Source of the DNA: Paenibacillus sp. H1-7
GTDB taxonomy: Bacteria > Bacillota > Bacilli > Paenibacillales > NBRC-103111
NCBI RefSeq assembly: GCF_022354825.1
Contig: NZ_CP031168.1
Span: 2,667,501-2,731,500, forward strand
DNA length: 64,000 nt
Direction of reading: 5' to 3'
The notes under the pieces are model-generated. The model was not told where the DNA came from, did not search any database, and saw only the letters and a list, made by a program, of their open reading frames with translations. Position numbers and translations under genes: made by a program. Within the stretch, counting starts at the first letter, position 1; the number at the start of each line of letters is the position of its first letter. Positions 54,114 through 62,898 of the stretch are shown here, piece by piece.

Positions 54114-55553
54114 ATGAGTGACAAACCAAACATACTATGGATTTGCACCGACCAGCAGCGGTTCGATTCGCTTGGCTGCTACGGCAACCAGTACGTTAGG
54201 ACGCCGAATATCGACAAGCTTGCCTCGAACGGCTTGCTGTTTGAAAACGCATACAGCCAATCGACAGTTTGCGCACCGAGCAGGGGAAGCTTCCTGACCG
54301 GCCGCTATCCGCGCACAGTCCGGCTGCGCAAGAACGGGCAGAACATTCCGGACAGCGAGGTACTCGTTACCAAGCTGCTGCATGATGCAGGCTACACGTG
54401 CGGACTGTCCGGCAAGCTGCATCTGTCCGCCTGCTTCCCGACTGCCTCTCACGGAACGGAGCGCAGAATCGACGACGGATACGATATGTTCCACTGGTCT
54501 CACCATCCAAAGGACGATTGGGCGACGAACGAATACAGCCAATGGCTGCGGGCGAAGGGGAAGAAGTTTCCTGCGCGGCCGGTGGAAGGCTGCGAATATG
54601 TGGTGTACGGTCCGGACGCGGAGGACCATCAAGCGGCCTGGTGCGCAGAGAAAGCGATCGATTACATCCAAGCCCATGAGGGGAAGCGGCAGCCGTGGGT
54701 GTTCTCGGTCAACATCTTTGCTCCTCATCATCCGTTTGATCCTCCGGAAAGCTACTTGAAGCGGTATCTGAACATGCTTGATGAACTGCCTCTGCCGAAC
54801 TATTACGAGGGCGAGCCGGAATCGAAAACGAGCGGTCAGAGAAGAGACCATCAAGGAGCTTACGCCAATCCGAAGCTATACCCTTTCAACAAAATGTCGG
54901 ATTCCGATCACCGGTATTTGACGGCGGCTTACTACGCGATGGTGGAACTGATCGACGACCAGGTCGGACGTATGCTCGAGGCGCTGGAGCGTACCGGACA
55001 GCTGGACAACACGATCGTCGTGTTCATGTCGGACCACGGAGAGCTGCTCGGCGATCACGGCGTCTATTTGAAAGGGGCGCATTTCTATGAGCCGTCCGTA
55101 CACGTGCCGCTGATCGTTTCGTGGCCTGCCGTCATCAAGCAGCCTGTTCGCCCGTCCACTTTCGTCGAGCTTGTCGATCTTGCGCCGACGTTCCTGGAGG
55201 CAGCCGGTATCGAGCGTCACCCCGGCATGCAAGGGAAATCGCTGATGAAGCTGTGGAGCGGCGAGACGGCGGATCATCGCAGCGATGTGTATTGTGAAGC
55301 TTACGAGAGCAGCAACAGGAAGCCTTATGGCATGGAGTACGCGATGATGGTACGGGACCGTACGCATAAACTCGTCGTGTATCATACGCGCCAGGACGGC
55401 GAGCTTTATGATCTGGAGACGGATCCGGGGGAAAGACGGAATTTGTGGAGCTCGTCCGAGCATGCGAGCGTCAAGCTTCGGATGATGGAGCTGCTGTGCC
55501 ATCGTATGGCGGAGACGATCGATCCGCTGCCCGAAAAGCTTGCGCCGTGGTGA
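54114..55553 (+). CDS. Sulfatase (FGly type, alkaline phosphatase superfamily)
   Basis: A 479-residue sulfatase. The metal-binding start PNILWICTDQQ has the first Asp (D13); the formylglycine site is C53 in CAPSR (53-57) followed by GSFLTGR, so a maturation enzyme (FGE or anSME) elsewhere in the genome is needed. MSDHGELLGDHG supplies further metal ligands, and DLAPTFLEAAGIERHPGMQGKSL is the typical C-terminal region. There is no signal peptide, so it acts in the cytoplasm on imported sulfated sugars. ATG 54114 follows GGAGG. The substrate is not known. Confidence 0.93.
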   Translation: MSDKPNILWICTDQQRFDSLGCYGNQYVRTPNIDKLASNGLLFENAYSQSTVCAPSRGSFLTGRYPRTVRLRKNGQNIPDSEVLVTKLLHDAGYTCGLSGKLHLSACFPTASHGTERRIDDGYDMFHWSHHPKDDWATNEYSQWLRAKGKKFPARPVEGCEYVVYGPDAEDHQAAWCAEKAIDYIQAHEGKRQPWVFSVNIFAPHHPFDPPESYLKRYLNMLDELPLPNYYEGEPESKTSGQRRDHQGAYANPKLYPFNKMSDSDHRYLTAAYYAMVELIDDQVGRMLEALERTGQLDNTIVVFMSDHGELLGDHGVYLKGAHFYEPSVHVPLIVSWPAVIKQPVRPSTFVELVDLAPTFLEAAGIERHPGMQGKSLMKLWSGETADHRSDVYCEAYESSNRKPYGMEYAMMVRDRTHKLVVYHTRQDGELYDLETDPGERRNLWSSSEHASVKLRMMELLCHRMAETIDPLPEKLAPW

Positions 55554-55724
55554 GGGGAACATAACGCTTGGCGATCATACGCTTGCGCTGAGAGCTCTAC
55601 TGATGCAGCTTGATTTGAGTTACGGGCATCATTGCGTCTTACAACAAATAAGTAAATCTTTAAAGGCTTTTCTTCAGATGAAAGACTAAGGAACAGCCAT
55701 GAACCGAAAAGGGAGTGAACAAAC

Positions 55725-56741
55725 GTGGGTCAACTAACCTATTGCAATCCTTTGGCTATTCAACAGATTGGCGATCCGTTCATCTTGAAAGCATCTAATG
55801 GACGGTATTATTGTTATCCTACCTATGCTGCAGGCAACAATCTCGGGTTTAAAGCATGGTCCTCCGACGATTTGATCCATTGGAAGGATGAAGGATTCGT
55901 TTATGAAAAAGTAAAAAATAAAAAGGCTTGGGGCTACAAGCAATTTTGGGCTCCCGAGGTTGTGGAGCATCAAAACCGTTTTTACATGTACTATACAGCC
56001 CGTTGGAAGGAGAAGGATAGTTTAAGGATTGGCGTTGCCATCGCCGACCATCCGGCAGGGCCGTTCGTCGATATATTGGACTGTCCGATGTTTGATTTCG
56101 GTTATGCGGCGATTGATGCCCACGTGATGGTAGAAGAGAACGGGCGTAAGTTTCTCTATTATTCCAGGGATTGCTCCGAAAATATCGTTGACGGCCGTAG
56201 GGAAAGCCATATTTACGGATTCGAGTTGCTGGATGACATGCTGACACCCAAACAGGAAGGCAAGCTCCTGCTGAAGCCTGATCAGGAATGGGAGTTTAAA
56301 TCCGGAGAGAGCTGGCGGTGGAATGAAGGGCCTTTTGTAGTGAAGCATAACCGGCTCTATTATTTGATGTATTCGGCTAATTGCTTCGCGGAACGGGATT
56401 ACTCCGTCGGTTATGCCACAAGCAGCGAGCCCTTAGGACCGTTCACGAAATATGAGGCGAACCCGATCCTGTTCACCGATAGCGAGAAGATCTCAGGCCC
56501 GGGCCATCATAGTGTAACGGTATCGCCGGATGGCTCGGAATTATTTATGGTTTATCACACCCATACAGATCCTAAGGCGGGTGGCGGCAACCGTCAAGTT
56601 TGTATGGACAGGATGGCTTTCCGCGAGGACGGCTCGATAGTCGTTTACGGACCGACAATCTCGGAACAGCCTGCGCCTTCCGGAGCATCGAGCAATATGC
56701 CGGAAAACCTCCCCGCGGAAGCGACTCCTCCGGAACGGTAA
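55725..56741 (+). CDS. Glycoside hydrolase family 43 protein
   Basis: A 338-residue five-bladed propeller hydrolase. The catalytic set is D17 (general base, in IGDPFIL), D131 (pKa-modulating, in AAIDAHV) and E201 (general acid, in WNEGPFVV). GH43 enzymes act on arabinosides and xylosides, and some on galactosides. No signal peptide is present, so it works on imported oligosaccharides. The C-terminal 25 residues are low-complexity Pro/Ala/Ser. The start is GTG 55725 after AGGGAGTG. It converges on the regulator gene. Confidence 0.9.
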   Translation: MGQLTYCNPLAIQQIGDPFILKASNGRYYCYPTYAAGNNLGFKAWSSDDLIHWKDEGFVYEKVKNKKAWGYKQFWAPEVVEHQNRFYMYYTARWKEKDSLRIGVAIADHPAGPFVDILDCPMFDFGYAAIDAHVMVEENGRKFLYYSRDCSENIVDGRRESHIYGFELLDDMLTPKQEGKLLLKPDQEWEFKSGESWRWNEGPFVVKHNRLYYLMYSANCFAERDYSVGYATSSEPLGPFTKYEANPILFTDSEKISGPGHHSVTVSPDGSELFMVYHTHTDPKAGGGNRQVCMDRMAFREDGSIVVYGPTISEQPAPSGASSNMPENLPAEATPPER

Positions 56742-56785
56742 TGCTGTGAGCGAAGCACTGCCAATCCATGATTCCGCCGTCGAAA

Positions 56786-57904
56786 TCAAGCTTCCGATCG
56801 AACTGGAGCTGGGCTTGCAGTCGAACTCCGGATAACAAGATGGCTGGGCAGAGCGATGCTGCATCGATCTTGCTTCGGGTTCTCAATAAGCGAAAGAACG
56901 AGCTTTGCAGCTTCTCTGCCCATATTTTTCTCGTTCTGATTAATATACGTAAGCGGCACCTCCGACAAATCGGACTGCTCATAATTGTCGAAACAGACTA
57001 TAGACAAATCTCCCGGAACGTTCAGGCTTAAAGCCTGCGCAGCTTTTTTGGCCATTAGACCGATAGCCGCATTCGTTGCCACAATCGCTTTAATATCCGG
57101 ATTATCGGCTAAATAGCTCCTGATTTGTTCGACGGGCGATGCGGTGCCCAAACTTAGTCTCAGGCGATATTCAATGAACAGCCCGGAATCGCTCAATGCC
57201 TGCTCGTAACCGTGCAATCGATCCTCGATACTCGTGGTTCCGGAAACCTTTGTACTGATAAAGCTGATTTTGGTGTGACCAAGATCGGTCAAATGCTTGG
57301 TTGCTTCGTAGGCACCGGTGTAATTATCGGAGATAATACGATTAGCGTCGAGTCCTCGAAAATATCGGTCTACGATGACAAGGGGAAAATGATTAATAGT
57401 TAAATTTAATATCTCATCGTTGAAGGTTTCCCCATCGACCGGATAAATAATAATTCCGTTTACGCCGAGCTCGTGTAGCTCTTTCAAAATTTTATTTTCC
57501 ATATCCTGATTATTATGGGTCAATCTAGCCGCGAGATGGTAGCCGTGATCGGCCAGTTCCTGTTCTATACCGGTCATGAGGTTGGCGGTAAACAAGTTAT
57601 TGAGGCGAGGCATAAGGAATGCGACGATGGGACGGCTGTCATCTTTTTGCTCAAACGAAAGCAGCTGTCCTGAGTCGTCATCGGAGATGAAGGAGCCTCT
57701 CCCTTGAATCCGATAAATAAGTCCTTGCTTGACGATATCGGCCATCGCATTTTTTACGGTAATTCGGCTGACGTTAAATTGCTCGGCGAGTTCATTTTCC
57801 GAAGGGAGCTTATCTCCAGGCTTCCAGATGCCCTGATTCATTTGTTGGATGATGTAGTTTTTCAATTGTATATACATGGGAAGCCTCTTCCGGGCTATAG
57901 ACAT
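56786..57904 (-). CDS. GntR-HTH / LacI-type sugar regulator (AraR-like)
   Basis: A 372-residue chimera type: an N-terminal GntR winged helix (YIQLKNYIIQQMNQGIWKPGDKLPSENELAEQFNVSR, about residues 11-46) and a LacI/periplasmic-binding effector domain from about 90. B. subtilis AraR has this architecture and responds to L-arabinose. It is divergent from the sugar-binding lipoprotein gene, so it likely controls the locus. I use ATG 57904, about eight bases after the GTGG of GGGAGTGG; 57910 and 57916 are alternatives. Confidence 0.88.
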   Translation of the reverse strand: MSIARKRLPMYIQLKNYIIQQMNQGIWKPGDKLPSENELAEQFNVSRITVKNAMADIVKQGLIYRIQGRGSFISDDDSGQLLSFEQKDDSRPIVAFLMPRLNNLFTANLMTGIEQELADHGYHLAARLTHNNQDMENKILKELHELGVNGIIIYPVDGETFNDEILNLTINHFPLVIVDRYFRGLDANRIISDNYTGAYEATKHLTDLGHTKISFISTKVSGTTSIEDRLHGYEQALSDSGLFIEYRLRLSLGTASPVEQIRSYLADNPDIKAIVATNAAIGLMAKKAAQALSLNVPGDLSIVCFDNYEQSDLSEVPLTYINQNEKNMGREAAKLVLSLIENPKQDRCSIALPSHLVIRSSTASPAPVRSEA

Positions 57905-57928
57905 ATTCATCTCCACTCCCTACCATCA

Positions 57929-57950
57929 GTTGATATACCAAATATACAAC
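57929..57950. promoter_or_regulatory. Candidate operator of the GntR/LacI-type regulator
   Basis: GTTGATATACC-AAATATACAAC is an imperfect palindrome close to the regulator's own start. A related TTGATATA motif recurs at 58119-58126 upstream of the lipoprotein promoter. Assignment to this regulator is inferred. Confidence 0.5.
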
Positions 57951-58056
57951 TATATTATTTAATAGTAAAGCTTAAAGTCCGTAACCAAAACGCGGGTGGA
58001 CTTCGTATGGAAAAAATAACGAGAGTTTGTTGATCTGCAAAACCACGGTTTACCAA

Positions 58057-58097
58057 AGCATAGTCGGTGCGCAATGCACTTTGACTATGCTATTTTT
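58057..58097 (+). terminator. Terminator-like hairpin in the divergent region
   Basis: AGCATAGTC (58057-58065) pairs perfectly with GACTATGCT (58083-58091), with an inner GTGC/GCAC helix, and TATTTTT follows. No gene ends here; the lipoprotein promoter starts after it. It may end an unannotated short transcript. Confidence 0.6.
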
Positions 58098-58152
58098 CGT
58101 TATATCACATTCAACTAATTGATATAAAAGTTATATTAGAATATACATCATA

Positions 58153-58181
58153 TTTACAGATCAAAACGGGAGTGTTATAAT
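58153..58181 (+). promoter_or_regulatory. SigA promoter of the sugar-binding lipoprotein gene
   Basis: TTTACA (58153-58158), a 17-base spacer and TATAAT (58176-58181). The leader before the ATG is about 160 bases. Confidence 0.75.
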
Positions 58182-58219
58182 CACTTCGAACCATGAAAAC
58201 CCGTTATGGAACGAACGAT

Positions 58220-58233
58220 TGTAAGCGCATTAT
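58220..58233 (+). promoter_or_regulatory. Candidate cre (CcpA) site
   Basis: TGTAAGCGCATTAT matches TGNAARCGNWWWCA except at the last two bases. It is in the transcribed leader, where CcpA would block elongation. Confidence 0.4.
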
Positions 58234-58347
58234 TTTACTGGGATGGATAATTAATGGCTCGGGGAGGTGAACACATTTAACGTAAGTACTTAGGCATCGA
58301 TACTCGAACTTATAGGGAAAATTATTATTATGGCAGGAGGGCCTTGG

Positions 58348-59649
58348 ATGTTAAGAAAACGTTTACTTTTAGCTACGCTGTTATGTATTTTCGTGGTGAT
58401 AGCGGGATGCAGCAAAACAGCTACGGACAGCGGAATGAAAAACGATGAGGTTGTATCAGAAGGACCCGTTGAAATTACTTTTTTTCTGAACTCTATGGGC
58501 CAAAAGGAGTTTGATGAAATTGTCGTTCCTATTGCCCAGAAGAAGTTCCCGAACTACACCTTAAAGGGTATCGTACCCGGAACCGGTACTGGAATGCGTG
58601 ACCTTATTGCCGCCAATGCAGTTCCTGATATTGTTGTAGGGAGTAAAGGAGCCATACCCGCCTTAACGGAATTCGAAACATTTGGAGATATCGACGACAT
58701 GATTAAGAAACATAATTATGATGTAAGCCGTCTGGAACCGGCTCTTGTGAATATCATGAAGTCGAATTTTCAAGACAAGATCATCGGGCTGCCTATTTGG
58801 TCCACGGTTTACGCATTAAGATACAATAAAGATTTATTTGATAAATTCGGGGTCGCTTATCCCAAAGACGGTATGACATGGGATGAGTTGTATGAGCTGG
58901 ATAAGAAGCTCACGAGAGTCGAAGGCGGAGTTCAGTACCGCGGTTTCAGCGAGCGATGGCAGAACGTTCTTCTTGAAAATAATCAGCTCTCCTTGCCGAT
59001 TTTGGATCCAAAAGAAGAGAAGTCCGCTTTGCTTACGGAGGATTTTAAGAAATTAGCGGAAAGCATCCTTAGATTTTATCAGCTTCCAGGACTGACCTTC
59101 GATTTAAAAACATCTGACCCGGAAGAAGATAAGCTTCTGTTTGAAAAGGGGCTTTCAGCCATGCAAATCAATAATAATAGCGACCAGGTGAATTTCAATT
59201 GGGATCTTGTAACCGTTCCGACATATAAGGAGAAGCCGGGCGTCAATTTTCAGGCCAATGCGACTTATTTACTCCTGACTAAACAGAGCAAGCACCGTAA
59301 TGAGGCGTTTCAATTGATCGCTTATTTGACTTCGGATGAAGTGCAAAAAGAACTGTCAATGAAGGGGAAGGCGCCTGTAGTGAAGGAACCGAGCATTCAA
59401 AAGCTGTTCATGTCTAACAATCCGCTTTATAAAGGAAAGCGAGTCGAGGCCTATTTCATGCTGAAGCAATATGCCCCGGAGCCGCCTGCAAGAAGTCCGG
59501 AATTGCTGCAAGGTTATAGTAATGCTGCATCACAGATTGTGAAGAAGGAATTCCAGAACGTGATCATCGGAGCCAAAGATATCAATACAGCTCTAAGAGA
59601 TGCGGATGAGGCCATTATTAAGGACATCAATACCAGGAAGGTCAAGTAG
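58348..59649 (+). CDS. Extracellular sugar-binding lipoprotein (family 1 SBP)
   Basis: A 433-residue ABC binding protein with a lipobox VIAGC (C21). The body has the family-1 fold (VEITFFLNSMGQKEF, then ALRYNKDLFDKFGVAYPKDGMTWDEL, and YLLLTKQSKHRNEAFQLIAYLTSDEVQK). It captures oligosaccharides for import. No permease or ATPase follows in the window; the next gene is the alpha-mannosidase. ATG 58348 follows GGAGGG. Permeases may be beyond the window or elsewhere. Confidence 0.9.
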   Translation: MLRKRLLLATLLCIFVVIAGCSKTATDSGMKNDEVVSEGPVEITFFLNSMGQKEFDEIVVPIAQKKFPNYTLKGIVPGTGTGMRDLIAANAVPDIVVGSKGAIPALTEFETFGDIDDMIKKHNYDVSRLEPALVNIMKSNFQDKIIGLPIWSTVYALRYNKDLFDKFGVAYPKDGMTWDELYELDKKLTRVEGGVQYRGFSERWQNVLLENNQLSLPILDPKEEKSALLTEDFKKLAESILRFYQLPGLTFDLKTSDPEEDKLLFEKGLSAMQINNNSDQVNFNWDLVTVPTYKEKPGVNFQANATYLLLTKQSKHRNEAFQLIAYLTSDEVQKELSMKGKAPVVKEPSIQKLFMSNNPLYKGKRVEAYFMLKQYAPEPPARSPELLQGYSNAASQIVKKEFQNVIIGAKDINTALRDADEAIIKDINTRKVK

Positions 59650-59707
59650 CACTGTTCGATGAGATGAAGATATACAAAAAGTTGGAAAAAGGAATGAGGA
59701 GACAGAG

Positions 59708-62700
59708 ATGCTGAACGAAAAACAGACGGAACGAATGCTGGGCAAGCTCAGACGATTTGAACAAACGATAGAACCGCTCATCTTCACGAAGGTAGATACC
59801 TTTGATGCGGAAATTTACAGGACACAGGAAAGACTTCATCAAATCCCTGAGAGTCATTTGTTTATAAAGGCTAGTCCGGGTGAAAAGTGGGGCGGCGAGG
59901 GGAATTATTGCTGGTTTAAAGGTAAATACCAGGTTAAGCAACAATTAGATAATCAATCCCTGTTTCTAAAACCTCATGTTGGAGGACACGAATCGCTTTT
60001 ATGGGTCAACGGATCGCCTTTTGGGACGTTTACGTCTGCGTCAAGCGCAAACCATGGCAATCATTACTGTGATCTGTTGAAGTCTAGTGTGAAGTCCGGA
60101 GAAATTATCGATATTGCATTGGAATCGTATGCGGGTCATTTTTCAATAGCGAGTCAACCTTTAGCGGCGACACCGCGCTCCGATTTTATGCACACATACG
60201 AGTCGATGGATATCTGTGTAAAGAACGAGAGCATAGCGGATTTTTACTTCGACCTGAAGACCTTTAATCAAATGGCCAGGGCACTGGACAAAAACAGTTT
60301 TGTCAGGGCAAATATCATTAGAACGTTAACGCAGATTCATGAGATTCTTTATTATTCTCCTGATAATATCGAGCAAGAAGCATTTTTTGATGCCATTGAA
60401 CAAGCCAGCAAATTAATTAAAGCCTTATATCAGTACAAAAATACATCACTAGCGCCCATTGCGGCAGTTATCGGCCATTCCCATATGGATACTGCATGGC
60501 GCTGGACCATTGAAGAAACCGTTAAAAAGTGTACCCGGACCTTCTCCAATCAAATAAGCTTAATGGAGCAGTATCCGGAGTACAAATTTGTTCAGAGCTC
60601 TGCGTATCATGGGAAAATGATTAAGGACAACTATCCTGATTTATTCGAAAAAATAAAAGATACGGTAAAAGCAGGCAGATATGAACCGAATGGCGCTGTC
60701 TGGATTGAGTGTGACTGTAATCTGGTAGGCGGGGAAATGATGCTGCGACAATTCCTATGGGGACAGAGATTTACTATGGAGAATTTCGGTTACATGTCAA
60801 ACAGCTTTTGGCTGCCGGATACGTTTGGATATAGTCCGTCCATTCCGCAGATTATGAAGGGCTGCGGGGTCGATTATTTTCTTACTACCAAAATGGCGTG
60901 GAACGATACCAACAAATTCCCATACGATACCTTTTACTGGCAGGGGCTGGATGGTACGAGAGTGTTGACACATTTGAATAAGACCCATTTATGGCCCGAT
61001 CCGGAAACCTGCATTGACTTCGTATTGGACGGACATAGATCGAGAGATACTATTGCAGAGAAAACGGTATCCAATATGCGTCTGTTAGCTTACGGCTTTG
61101 GCGATGGCGGCGGCGGGCCGCAATTTGAAATGATTGAAATGGCACGGAGATGCAGCGATTTGGAAGGGTGTCCGAGAGTGGAGACCATGTTTGTCGGTGA
61201 TTTTATGCGCAGGCTGGAGCAGTCCATTACATCCCCTTCCGTCTATGCCGGCGAACTCTATCTGGAGCTTCATCGGGGAACTCTCACGAATCAGCATACA
61301 ATAAAACGCAATAACAGATTATCGGAAATCCGTCTGCACGATCTCGAATACCTCACAGTCCGAAATGCAGTGAATACTGATTCCATATGCAGCGATATCC
61401 ATATTAAGCCTCTTGTTGAAACCCTTCTTGTCAATCAATTTCATGACATATTGCCCGGCACGTCGATTCCGGCAGTCCATGACCGAAGTATTTCGGAAAC
61501 AACGCACATCATTCAAAAAGCCGATGAATTAATCAGACAGACCGTGCCGGTCAAAGCGGTGGAGAACAAGATTTCGATAATAAACACATTATCGTTCGAC
61601 CGCAGCGATGTCATTTATCTGGATTATGTAGAAGGGTATGTTGTAAAAGGAGAATACCAACAGCAAATCGGAACGGATATTTCGGGTAATAAAAAGCTGG
61701 CTGTTTCAGGCGTAACCGTAGAAGCTTTATCGTCTGTGGTGCTTGAACGAGTTCCAGGCGATCCTGGAGAAGGCTCCTGCTTTGCTTTTGACGGCACTGT
61801 ACTGGATACTCCACTAATCCGAGTGGTTCTTGATGACAGAAAATATATTACGTCATTTATCGACAAGAGTCTGAACAGAGAACTACGAGGTCAAGGCTAT
61901 GCCCTAAATACTTTGCTTATCGCTGAGGATGTACCCACCGCTTGGGACAGCTGGGACATCGACGCCGATATTGAGCTTAAATTCAAGGATTGTGCCGTTC
62001 TCCTGGATAGCGAAATCATATCGGACGGTTTAGTCGAATTTAGAATCCGTAATACATATAAGCTGACCGAAAAATCAAGCTTGATTCAGGATATTATTTT
62101 TTATAGCGACAGCAAGCAGGTTACATTTGAAACGATGATGAATTGGCAAGATGATCATAGATTGCTGAAGACCGTATTCGATACGAATGTTTTTGCGGAT
62201 TTTGCGAGACAAGAGCTTCAATTCGGCTACATAAAGCGCCCAACAACCCGCAATACGGATATGGAAAAAGCAAAGTTTGAAGTTTGCAATCATAAATATA
62301 CCGATCTTTCAGAAAACAGGTACGGCGTCACGATATTGAACGACTGTAAGTACGGCATATCCGTACATCATTCACAGGTTGCTCTGACCTTGCATAAAGG
62401 CGGCTGCCGTCCGGATTTCAGGGGAGACAAGGGCGAGCATATGTGCTCCTATGCTTTTTTGCCGCATAGCAGCGGATTTGATGCAGATTCCGTAATCAAG
62501 CCTGCCTATGAGTTTAATTATAAGCCGATTATGATTCCAGGTGAATGCAGCTTTGAAAAGTTTATCAGCGTTAGTGAATCCAATATCATCATTGAAGCGA
62601 TCAAGCCATGCGAAGATAACGAAAAAGCTTACATAATCAGACTTTACGAAGCTGAAGGCACCTATACGAATTCAACTCTGGCGTTTAATAAGAATGTAAT

Positions 62701-62815
62701 GAAAGCCACATTAACCAACATGCTGGAGGAAGATATCCAGGCTTTGGAGGCTAAAAACGATGTTCAGCTTACCTTTAAGCCTTTTGAGATCAAAACAATG
62801 AGGATCAGCTATTAA
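59708..62815 (+). CDS. Alpha-mannosidase, glycoside hydrolase family 38
   Basis: A 1035-residue cytoplasmic GH38 enzyme. An N-terminal beta domain (about 1-230) precedes the catalytic barrel, where GHSHMDTAWRW (about 257-267) provides zinc ligands and D336 in WIECDCN is the probable nucleophile. A three-helix and C-terminal beta-sandwich part follow. Closest in pattern to MAN2C1-type mannosidases. There is no signal peptide, so it acts on mannosides taken in by the preceding binding protein. The start at ATG 59708 lies 58 bases after the lipoprotein gene, in the same transcript. Confidence 0.93.
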   Translation: MLNEKQTERMLGKLRRFEQTIEPLIFTKVDTFDAEIYRTQERLHQIPESHLFIKASPGEKWGGEGNYCWFKGKYQVKQQLDNQSLFLKPHVGGHESLLWVNGSPFGTFTSASSANHGNHYCDLLKSSVKSGEIIDIALESYAGHFSIASQPLAATPRSDFMHTYESMDICVKNESIADFYFDLKTFNQMARALDKNSFVRANIIRTLTQIHEILYYSPDNIEQEAFFDAIEQASKLIKALYQYKNTSLAPIAAVIGHSHMDTAWRWTIEETVKKCTRTFSNQISLMEQYPEYKFVQSSAYHGKMIKDNYPDLFEKIKDTVKAGRYEPNGAVWIECDCNLVGGEMMLRQFLWGQRFTMENFGYMSNSFWLPDTFGYSPSIPQIMKGCGVDYFLTTKMAWNDTNKFPYDTFYWQGLDGTRVLTHLNKTHLWPDPETCIDFVLDGHRSRDTIAEKTVSNMRLLAYGFGDGGGGPQFEMIEMARRCSDLEGCPRVETMFVGDFMRRLEQSITSPSVYAGELYLELHRGTLTNQHTIKRNNRLSEIRLHDLEYLTVRNAVNTDSICSDIHIKPLVETLLVNQFHDILPGTSIPAVHDRSISETTHIIQKADELIRQTVPVKAVENKISIINTLSFDRSDVIYLDYVEGYVVKGEYQQQIGTDISGNKKLAVSGVTVEALSSVVLERVPGDPGEGSCFAFDGTVLDTPLIRVVLDDRKYITSFIDKSLNRELRGQGYALNTLLIAEDVPTAWDSWDIDADIELKFKDCAVLLDSEIISDGLVEFRIRNTYKLTEKSSLIQDIIFYSDSKQVTFETMMNWQDDHRLLKTVFDTNVFADFARQELQFGYIKRPTTRNTDMEKAKFEVCNHKYTDLSENRYGVTILNDCKYGISVHHSQVALTLHKGGCRPDFRGDKGEHMCSYAFLPHSSGFDADSVIKPAYEFNYKPIMIPGECSFEKFISVSESNIIIEAIKPCEDNEKAYIIRLYEAEGTYTNSTLAFNKNVMKATLTNMLEEDIQALEAKNDVQLTFKPFEIKTMRISY

Positions 62816-62898
62816 ATCGATCGGACCATTCCTGCGAATGGTTCCAGCTTTCCAGCTTTGAAGGGACGAATTAAGAAGAACCTAAGGAGGGAAAGAAC

